A stretch of 64,000 bases of DNA from Afipia sp. GAS231 (lineage in GTDB: Bacteria > Pseudomonadota > Alphaproteobacteria > Rhizobiales > Xanthobacteraceae): assembly GCF_900103365.1 (NCBI RefSeq), contig NZ_LT629703.1, positions 5,566,501 to 5,630,500 of the forward strand, in the 5' to 3' direction. The translations under genes were made by a program, and so were the position numbers. Position 1 is the first letter of the stretch; each line of letters opens with the position of its first letter. The notes under the pieces are model-generated. The model was not told the DNA's origin. It saw nothing but the letters and a program-made list of their open reading frames with translations, and ran no database searches. This document shows positions 57,686 to 64,000 of the stretch, one piece after another.

Positions 57686-60499
57686 CTATTGCCCCAGCCG
57701 TTCGAGCAAAGCAGGCATATGAACCAGGTCGGCCTTGTAGTTGCCGGTCAGCGTGTACATCACGATGTTGACGCCGGCGCGGAAAGCGAATTCGCGCTGG
57801 CGCGGCTCGCCGGGGGTCAGCGGCAGCATCGGCTGGCCGTCGGGACGGAGCGCCCAGGCACCGGCGAGATCGTTCGAGGTGATGATGATCGGCGAAACGC
57901 CGTCACCGCCGCGCGCCGGCCTCGACGCGGCCTCGTCGTCGTCTTCGCGCGGCAGGGTTTCGACCCAGGTCTGGCCGACGTTGAAGCGGCCGGGGAAGTC
58001 GCGCAGCAGGTAGAACGTCTTGGTCAGCACGTGCTCATGCGGCACCGGCTCGAGTTCGGGCACGTCGAGCGCGGAGAGAATTTCGCGCAGGCTCTGCATG
58101 GCCGGCGTCTGCGATGCGCCGTTTTCGCCCGGCGGCGCCTCGATGGCGTCGCGGGTATCGAACAGAACCGTGCCGCCTTGTTTCATATAGGCGTCGACGC
58201 GGTTGATGGCGTCCTGCGACGGCTTCGGTGCGCCCGGCACCACCGGCCAGTAGATCAGCGGGAAGAACGCCAGTTCGTCCTTGGCGGGATCGATGCCGAT
58301 GGGATCGCCGGTTTCCAGCGCGGTGCGCTGCGCCATGAACAGCGTCAGCCCGGCCATGCCGGCCTTGACGATGGAATCGACGTCGGCATTTCCGGTGACG
58401 ACGTAAGCGAGCCGGGTCTGCGACACCGCCTTGACGGCGAAGTCGTCATTGTTGTCGGCACGCACCGGCGACGGCGCGATCCAGGTCGCGGCCAGGATCA
58501 GCGCCAGCGCGATCGATGCCGCCGCCGTACGCCGGCGCCACAGCGCGGCAAGGCCCGCGCCCAGCATGGCGATCACGATCGCATCGATCAGGAACAGCAG
58601 CAGCGACGACGACAGCAGGATGCCGCGCAGGTCGCGCGGTTCGGCGTTGGAGTAGGTGGCGTGCTGCGCGCGCAGCAATGAGGTATCGAGCGCGGCGATA
58701 CGATCGGCCGACGCCAGCGTGTTGACCGCGATCGGACCTTCGGCGGAGCCGTAAAGGCCGGGCGGATGGTCCGATGTGGCGCGGTCGCGATAGTCGGCCG
58801 GCATCGGCTTGGCGGTCGAGGGCGGCGGCCCGAACGCGCCAAAGCCGTCGAGCGTGCGCAGCGGCGCCACGGTCTCGACATTGGTCGCTTCGCTGGCGAC
58901 GCCGGGGCCGGGCTTGGACGTGTAGCCGGACATATCGACCAGCCGCCGCAGCATTTCGACGAACGTGCCGGACATCGGCAGGTCCGACCAGCGCGAGTCG
59001 GCGCCGACGTGGAACAGGCTGACGACGCCCTTGCCGCGATGTTCGCCGGTCACCAGCGGCGTGCCGTCTTCCAGCGACGCCCAGCTCTTGGTGGCAAGCA
59101 CGGCGTCGGGCTCGGCGAGCACCTGACGATTGATGGTGATGTCCTTGGGCACGTTGAGCCCCGCGAACGGGCCGTCGGCAGCGAACGAGGCCAGATGCTG
59201 CGGCTTCTCCCAGGTGAGACTGCCGCCGAGCGTGCGGCCGCCGCGACGCAGCTTCACCGGCACCAGATCGTCATCGGCCTGCGCCAGACGGGGACCGGCG
59301 AAGCGCACCAATACGCCGCCCTGATCGATCCAGGCGTTGAGACGCTCGCGGATTTCCGGCGACAGCGTGCCGACATCGGCCATCACGATCATCGGCAGCC
59401 GCTGATCGAGGAATTGCGCGATCACCTGCTGCGGCGCGCCGCGATCGCCGAGCCGCACGTCGGCGAACGGCTGCAGTGCGCGAGTGAGATAGAAGGTCGA
59501 CGCCAATAGCGGCTGCGCGGTATCGCTGGTCGCGCCGGTGACGACGCCGATGGCGCGTCGCCGCCAGCGCTTGTCCAGCAGTTGCACTGCGCCGGCGGAC
59601 CGTTCGCCCGATATTTCGAGCCGCGCGATATCGTTGCGCAGTTCAACCGGCAGATCGAACGCCGCTTCGGTCTCGCGGTCCTGCAATCCGAACGCGAACC
59701 GCGCCTCGCCGATCGGCGAACCCTTGGCGTCGATCGCGCGGACCACGCCCGCGGCGTTGCCGCTGGTGGTGCGCAGCACCTTCACGGTCATCTTTGCCGC
59801 GGCATTCTCGGCGGCGACCAGCGCCAATGCCGGCGATGCGCCACCCTCGAACACCGTCAGCTTGCGGTCGCCGATGGTCTTGCCGAGGCTTTCGAGAAAC
59901 TCGGTACCGCGCCCGGTGTCGATGCCGTCGGACAGCCAGGCGATCTCGGCATCGCCGGTCGCCTTCAAAAAACGCTCGATGGCGGGGAGCGTTTCGACGC
60001 GCTCGACCGAGTAAGGTTTGGGTGCAAGCTGGCGCAGTGCGACCCGCGCGGTGCCGCCGGGCATCAGCGTAATGTCGCGCGCCGGTTCGGACAGCGGAAC
60101 CAGTGCTACGCCGCGGCGGTCGTTATCGGCATTGGCGATCAGCTCGTCGGCGGCCTTGATGCGAGTGTCCCAGCTCGAAGCCGCACTCCAGCCGTCGTCG
60201 AGCAGGATCACCAGCGGCGCCTTGCTGCCGCCGACGCCGGTTTGCGGATTCCAGATCGGCCCCGCGGCGGCGAGAATGACCAGCGCTGCCGCGGTGAGGC
60301 GCAACAAGGTCAGCCACCACGGCGTTCGCGACGGGGTTTCTTCCTTGGGCTTGATGTCGAACAACAGCCGCGTCGGCGGAAACTCGATCCGGCGCGGCCG
60401 CGGCGGCATCACCCGCAACAGCCACCACAGCACCGGCAGCGTCAGCAGGCCCAGCAACAACAGCGGTTCGGCAAAGGTGAGGGGGAGCCCTGCGATCAT
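57686..60499 (-). CDS. BatA-type membrane protein with DUF4159 domain
   Basis: The 937-residue protein begins with a BatA-like N-terminus (FAEPLLLLGLLTLPVLWWLL, then PPRPRRIEFPPTRLLFDI). A second helix and a VWA-like segment with a degenerate MIDAS (ILLDDGWSAASSW) follow. There is another transmembrane part near 660-700. The C-terminal ~210 residues are DUF4159 (QTRLAYVVTGNADVDSIVKA, DELAFFPLIYWPVV, GGTVLFDTRD). The 4-bp overlap with DUF58 shows translational coupling. Role unclear; such proteins accompany MoxR ATPases in many bacteria. Confidence 0.85.
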   Translation of the reverse strand: MIAGLPLTFAEPLLLLGLLTLPVLWWLLRVMPPRPRRIEFPPTRLLFDIKPKEETPSRTPWWLTLLRLTAAALVILAAAGPIWNPQTGVGGSKAPLVILLDDGWSAASSWDTRIKAADELIANADNDRRGVALVPLSEPARDITLMPGGTARVALRQLAPKPYSVERVETLPAIERFLKATGDAEIAWLSDGIDTGRGTEFLESLGKTIGDRKLTVFEGGASPALALVAAENAAAKMTVKVLRTTSGNAAGVVRAIDAKGSPIGEARFAFGLQDRETEAAFDLPVELRNDIARLEISGERSAGAVQLLDKRWRRRAIGVVTGATSDTAQPLLASTFYLTRALQPFADVRLGDRGAPQQVIAQFLDQRLPMIVMADVGTLSPEIRERLNAWIDQGGVLVRFAGPRLAQADDDLVPVKLRRGGRTLGGSLTWEKPQHLASFAADGPFAGLNVPKDITINRQVLAEPDAVLATKSWASLEDGTPLVTGEHRGKGVVSLFHVGADSRWSDLPMSGTFVEMLRRLVDMSGYTSKPGPGVASEATNVETVAPLRTLDGFGAFGPPPSTAKPMPADYRDRATSDHPPGLYGSAEGPIAVNTLASADRIAALDTSLLRAQHATYSNAEPRDLRGILLSSSLLLFLIDAIVIAMLGAGLAALWRRRTAAASIALALILAATWIAPSPVRADNNDDFAVKAVSQTRLAYVVTGNADVDSIVKAGMAGLTLFMAQRTALETGDPIGIDPAKDELAFFPLIYWPVVPGAPKPSQDAINRVDAYMKQGGTVLFDTRDAIEAPPGENGASQTPAMQSLREILSALDVPELEPVPHEHVLTKTFYLLRDFPGRFNVGQTWVETLPREDDDEAASRPARGGDGVSPIIITSNDLAGAWALRPDGQPMLPLTPGEPRQREFAFRAGVNIVMYTLTGNYKADLVHMPALLERLGQ

Positions 60500-61452
60500 G
60501 AGCTTCGTCCCACCTTCACGGTTGAGGAGCGCACACTTCCCTTGCTCACCATCATGCCCGAATGCAGGAACAGCAAGAGTTCGGCGGCGGAGCGGCTGGT
60601 GGTGTGGGTCGAGAACAGCCAGTCGAGCTTGTTGGTCTCGTTGCGGATCTCGTCACGATGAAGTGCTACGCGCGCGACGTAATCCTGCGCCCAGCTCTCG
60701 GCGCGGCCCGCGGTGATGACGCCGCCGCCCTCGGGTTCGACGAATTCGACCCGGCCGGCATAGGGAAAGGTTTCTTCCGCGGGATCGACGACCTGGATCA
60801 GCGTGCCATGCGCGCCGGAAGCCGATAGTCCTGCAAGCATGGTGCGGATTTCCGGCATCGGCGACCAGAAGTCGGACAGCACCACGATCTCGGCCAGCGC
60901 CGACGGCACAAAGGACGGCGGCAGGCTCAAACGCGCCGCATCGTCGTGCAGCATCGCCTGCGCCATCTTGTCGATCACGCTGCTGCTGGCGGTCGGGTTC
61001 ATCAGGCCGGGAATGCCGACCCGTTCGCCGCCCGAGACCAAGAGCTCAGCCAGCGCAAAGGTGACGATCAGGCCGCGCTCCAGCTTGCTATCGCGCGCAG
61101 CTTTCGAAGCAAACGCCATCGACGGCGAGCGGTCCGGCCACAGCCAGACGGTATGCGCGGCCTCCCATTCCTGCTCGCGGACATAAAGATGATCGTCGCG
61201 CGCCGAGCGCCGCCAGTCGACGTTTTGCGACGGCTCGCCCGAGACGAAGCGGCGATATTGCCAGAAGCTTTCGCCGGCGCCGGCGCGGCGCCGGCCATGC
61301 AGGCCGTGAATGACGTTGGCGGCGATGCGGCGGGCTTCAAGCACGAGACGGGGCAGCGATGCGGCGAGCGTTCGGCTTTCGCCATCGGCACGTCGGATCG
61401 CTAAAAGCTCCTTTTGCTCCCCGCTTTGTTGCCTGGTCTCTGCGGCCATCAA
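60496..61452 (-). CDS. DUF58 protein (VWA-related)
   Basis: The 318-residue protein carries the DUF58 core (GESFWQYRRFVSGEPSQNVD, then WRRSARDDHLYVREQEWEAA) and a degenerate metal-site motif in WPDRSPSMAF. DUF58 proteins are usual partners of MoxR AAA+ ATPases and are thought to help mature or activate other proteins. It overlaps the moxR gene by 4 bp and the BatA-like gene by 4 bp, so all are made together. Confidence 0.9.
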   Translation of the reverse strand: MMAAETRQQSGEQKELLAIRRADGESRTLAASLPRLVLEARRIAANVIHGLHGRRRAGAGESFWQYRRFVSGEPSQNVDWRRSARDDHLYVREQEWEAAHTVWLWPDRSPSMAFASKAARDSKLERGLIVTFALAELLVSGGERVGIPGLMNPTASSSVIDKMAQAMLHDDAARLSLPPSFVPSALAEIVVLSDFWSPMPEIRTMLAGLSASGAHGTLIQVVDPAEETFPYAGRVEFVEPEGGGVITAGRAESWAQDYVARVALHRDEIRNETNKLDWLFSTHTTSRSAAELLLFLHSGMMVSKGSVRSSTVKVGRSS

Positions 61453-62450
61453 CCAATCCGCGTCTTCAACTGCCTGATCACGTCGGGAATGGTGCGTCCC
61501 TCGGCGCGCGCCGAGAAGGTCAGCGCCATGCGGTGCTTGAGCACGGGCTCGGCGAGGTCGAGCACGTCGTCGATCGAGGGCGCGAGCCGGCCGTCGAGCA
61601 GCGCGCGGGCGCGAACCGCCAGCATCAGCGACTGGCTGGCGCGCGGTCCCGGTCCCCAGGCGATCAGCTTGTCGCCATCGCCGTCGGGATTGGGACGCGC
61701 CGAGCGCACCAGCGAAAGGATAGCCTCGACGACGCTGTCGCCGACCGGCAGCCGCCGCACCAGCCGTTGCGCGGCGATCAAAATCTCCGCGTTCATCGAC
61801 GCCTTGGCGAGCGTTTCCTCGGCGCCGGTGGTTTCGAACAGAATGCGGCGCTCGGCGTCGCGATCGGGATAGTCGACGTCGATCTCCATCAGGAAGCGGT
61901 CGAGCTGCGCTTCCGGGAGCGGATAGGTGCCTTCCTGCTCCAGCGGATTTTGCGTCGCCAGCACGTGGAAGGGTTTTGGCAAATCATGGCGCGCGCCCGC
62001 GACCGTGATGTGCTGTTCCTGCATGGCCTGAAGCAGCGCCGATTGGGTGCGCGGGCTGGCGCGGTTGATTTCGTCGGCCATCAGGAGCTGCGCGAACACC
62101 GGGCCTGAAATGAAGCGGAACGAACGCTTGCCGGAATTGCTCTCGTCCAGCACCTCGGCGCCGAGAATATCCGATGGCATCAGGTCCGGTGTGAACTGGA
62201 TGCGCTTGGCGTCGAGGCCGAGCGTGATGCCGAGCGTTTCGACCAGCTTGGTCTTGGCCAGACCGGGAACCCCGATCAAGAGCGCATGACCGCCGGACAG
62301 GATCGTCACCAGGGTGTTTTCGATGACCCGGTCCTGGCCGTAAATGACGGTGCCGATCGCTTCCTTGGCGGCGCGGATCTGACCGGCGACCTGCTCGGCC
62401 GAGCGGACGATCGCGTCCTCGAGTTTCTCGACACCGTCTGCGTTCGCCAT
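61449..62450 (-). CDS. MoxR-family AAA+ ATPase
   Basis: ATG 62450 follows AAGGAGAG and opens a 333-residue protein. It has Walker A GVPGLAKTK (60-68), Walker B LLMADEINRA, sensor and arginine-finger regions, and a C-terminal lid (SQSLMLAVRARALLDGRLAP). MoxR proteins use ATP to remodel or insert metal into client proteins. This is the first gene of the four-gene unit reading away from 62450. Client unknown. Confidence 0.93.
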   Translation of the reverse strand: MANADGVEKLEDAIVRSAEQVAGQIRAAKEAIGTVIYGQDRVIENTLVTILSGGHALLIGVPGLAKTKLVETLGITLGLDAKRIQFTPDLMPSDILGAEVLDESNSGKRSFRFISGPVFAQLLMADEINRASPRTQSALLQAMQEQHITVAGARHDLPKPFHVLATQNPLEQEGTYPLPEAQLDRFLMEIDVDYPDRDAERRILFETTGAEETLAKASMNAEILIAAQRLVRRLPVGDSVVEAILSLVRSARPNPDGDGDKLIAWGPGPRASQSLMLAVRARALLDGRLAPSIDDVLDLAEPVLKHRMALTFSARAEGRTIPDVIRQLKTRIG

Positions 62451-62748
62451 GTCTCTCTCCTTCACGAATCCGGGGCCTCACCTGTTCAAGGCTGCACGGA
62501 TCCAGAGCCAAACCGCTTCATGACAGCGCCGAGTGCGTCGTCATGCCACGAACCTCATGCTAAACCTATGCAAAGGCCATGTATTCGTTGAATTAAACTA
62601 TCCCCACATTATCGGTATTTCGGGGTATGAACGGCATCACGTTGTGGCGACTTGACCCGGAATAATACGGGCGCAAATCGTCCAGGATACATATCGGAAG
62701 ACTTGCACCAATCGTGCCAGATCGAAGCAGTCAGACTCAGGTCAAACA
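62451..62748. other. Divergent intergenic region of MoxR operon and DUF1285 gene
   Basis: This 298-bp gap is more AT-rich than its surroundings (around 62565-62640) and should hold both promoters. I see no convincing sigma-70 pair and no clear regulator palindrome, though CCCCACATTATCGG and CTTGACCCGGAATAATACGG stand out. No gene is recognised. Confidence 0.45.
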
Positions 62749-63381
62749 ATGGCGAAGCAAGGGCAAACCGGCGATCAGGGCAACAAGCTTGAAGGCAAGA
62801 ACCTTGAAGGTCTGACGGTTGCCGCGCGCGAAGCCGTCAACGCCACGGCGGCCGGCAAGGGCCTGCCGCCGGTGCATCTGTGGAATCCGCCGTTCTGCGG
62901 CGACCTCGACATGCGAATAGCCTCCGACGGAACGTGGTTCTACATGGGCACGCCGATCGGACGGCCGGCGCTGGTGCGGCTGTTTTCGACCATCCTGAAG
63001 CGCGAGGACGGCAAGCACTTTCTCGTGACCCCGGTCGAGAAGGTCGGCATCCGCGTCGACGACGCGCCGTTCATGGCGGTCGAGATGCTGAACGAGACCG
63101 GCGACCGCGGCCGGCTCTTGCGCTTTCGCACCAATGTCGACGACTGGGTGGCTTGCGACTCCGGCCATCGGCTGCGATTCAAGATGGCTGATGATGGCGG
63201 GCTGACGCCCTATCTGCACGTCCGCGCCGACCTCTGGGCCAAGGTCACCCGCGCGCTCTATTACGATCTGGTTGACATGGGGGAAGAGCGGGTGGTCGAT
63301 GGCGAACCGATGTTCGGGGTCGAATCCGGCGGAGAGTTCTTTGCGATGGCGGATGCGAAGCAGGTGAGGGACGCGCTTTGA
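62749..63381 (+). CDS. DUF1285 family protein
   Basis: The 210-residue soluble protein has the DUF1285 pattern: LPPVHLWNPPFCGDLDMRIA, GTWFYMGTPIGRPALVRLFS, EDGKHFLVTPVEKVGIRVDD and PYLHVRADLWAKVTRALYYD. Function is not established for the family, but it is often next to a CoA pyrophosphatase gene in Rhizobiales, as here. The stop overlaps the Nudix start (TTGA). Confidence 0.88.
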   Translation: MAKQGQTGDQGNKLEGKNLEGLTVAAREAVNATAAGKGLPPVHLWNPPFCGDLDMRIASDGTWFYMGTPIGRPALVRLFSTILKREDGKHFLVTPVEKVGIRVDDAPFMAVEMLNETGDRGRLLRFRTNVDDWVACDSGHRLRFKMADDGGLTPYLHVRADLWAKVTRALYYDLVDMGEERVVDGEPMFGVESGGEFFAMADAKQVRDAL

Positions 63382-64000
63382 ACGAGCCGATACGAGGCAA
63401 GCTGGAGGCGGCTCCGGTCAGTTCGGCGGAGTTTTTCGCGCGCAGCCAGGCGCGGCTGAATTTCGACGTGCCGCCCGGCCTGGTCGATCCCAACATCATT
63501 CCGAGGACCGGCGACAGCGGCAACGACCGCATGCTGGAGATCGTCGCGCAGGAGCAACCGGTGCGGCCGGCGGCGGTGCTGATCCCGGTGATCGATCATC
63601 CGGAGCCGACCGTGCTGCTGACGCAGCGCTCGCCGCATCTGTCGAGCCATGCCGGCCAGATTTCCTTTCCCGGCGGCAAGATCGACGCCACTGACGCTTC
63701 CCCGATGGATGCCGCCCTGCGCGAAGCCATGGAGGAAGTCGGCCTGGAGCGCGAGTTCATCGAGCCGATCGGCTATCTCGATCTCTACGGTACGGCGTTC
63801 GGCTTTCGCATTCTGCCGACGGTGGCGCGCGTCAGACCCGGCTTCACGCTGAAGATCAGCGAAGCCGAGGTGGTCGATGCGTTCGAGGTGCCGCTGGCGT
63901 TCCTGATGAATCCGGAAAACCACCAGATCCACAACAAGGAATTCCGCGGCATGGAGCGTTCCTACTACGCGATGCCGTATGCCGAGCGTTACATCTGGGG
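63378..64000 (+). CDS. CoA pyrophosphatase, Nudix family (3' end outside window)
   Basis: The probable start is TTG at 63378, coupled to the DUF1285 stop, with 207 residues visible and no stop in the window. It has the UPF0035 signature LLTQRSPHLSSHAGQISFPG preceding the Nudix box (GKIDATDASPMDAALREAME, then EVGLE), which marks CoA diphosphatases such as YeaB/NudL. They cleave CoA to 3',5'-ADP and 4'-phosphopantetheine. Family sure; exact start moderately sure. Confidence 0.88.
   Translation, partial: MNEPIRGKLEAAPVSSAEFFARSQARLNFDVPPGLVDPNIIPRTGDSGNDRMLEIVAQEQPVRPAAVLIPVIDHPEPTVLLTQRSPHLSSHAGQISFPGGKIDATDASPMDAALREAMEEVGLEREFIEPIGYLDLYGTAFGFRILPTVARVRPGFTLKISEAEVVDAFEVPLAFLMNPENHQIHNKEFRGMERSYYAMPYAERYIW

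Noticed and set aside
56417..58681. 754-codon plus-strand frame opposite the VWA/DUF4159 genes
   Set aside because: Spans two real minus-strand genes and their junction, with Arg-rich non-protein-like sequence.

Overview
The window looks like a piece of a Bradyrhizobium-type alphaproteobacterial chromosome (Nitrobacteraceae). The DNA is GC-rich and long non-coding frames sit opposite almost every gene. It carries a rhizobial-type glycerol ABC transport locus, an SbmA/BacA family protein, a ScfR-type regulator, several small DUF families common in Rhizobiales, and many intergenic palindromic repeats of the kind that litter Bradyrhizobium genomes. I saw no rRNA, tRNA, CRISPR array, phage or intact insertion sequence. 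Genus assignment is inference from gene content.

Layout. 1-3.9 kb: the end of a membrane glycosyltransferase, a small secreted protein, and a divergent pair (OmpA-domain protein / secreted caspase-like protease with a peptidoglycan-binding domain), each with its own CRP/FNR-like palindrome about 90 bp upstream. 3.9-6.6 kb: a YcaQ/AlkX-type glycosylase and an MFS anion symporter. 6.8-12.4 kb: RND efflux adaptor, RND pump, TetR regulator and flavin reductase on one strand, preceded by a perfect inverted repeat that may be the TetR operator. 14.0-20.1 kb: a tightly coupled beta-oxidation operon (acyl-CoA dehydrogenase, thiolase, FadB/J-type bifunctional enzyme, acyl-CoA thioesterase) ending in a strong terminator.

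21.9-30.7 kb: a glycerol utilisation locus. A DeoR/GlpR repressor is followed by glpD, two ATPase genes (glpS, glpT), two permeases (glpP, glpQ), a small DUF2160 membrane protein and the binding protein glpV. The two ATPases are complementary and unequal: GlpS lacks the H-loop histidine and GlpT lacks the LSGGQ signature, so both defects fall on the same composite ATP site. No glycerol kinase gene is present.

30.7-37.0 kb: single genes (DUF6065-like, TPR protein, Old Yellow Enzyme, SDR, DUF1993, MltB-type lytic transglycosylase) separated by palindromic repeats. 37.3-40.9 kb: a three-subunit molybdenum hydroxylase (FAD, 2Fe-2S, Mo subunits) without the form I CO dehydrogenase motif. 41.3-51.7 kb: a serine hydrolase, small secreted proteins, a PRC-barrel protein, a HiPIP, SbmA, a ScfR-like regulator, a metallophosphoesterase, a Nudix protein and a family 2 glycosyltransferase. 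52.6-55.5 kb: a TonB-dependent receptor behind a DUF2946-like secreted protein; the promoter is overlapped by a perfect 17-bp Zur-like palindrome, so this is probably a zinc-responsive uptake operon. 55.6-62.5 kb: a MoxR ATPase / DUF58 / BatA-DUF4159 / VWA-like membrane protein operon. The window ends with a DUF1285 protein and the start of a CoA pyrophosphatase.

The most interesting items are the asymmetric glycerol ABC ATPase pair, the Zur-like operon, the symmetric CRP-like control of the OmpA/caspase pair, and the set of distinct palindromic repeat families. Every assignment comes from reading sequence motifs; no database search was run.
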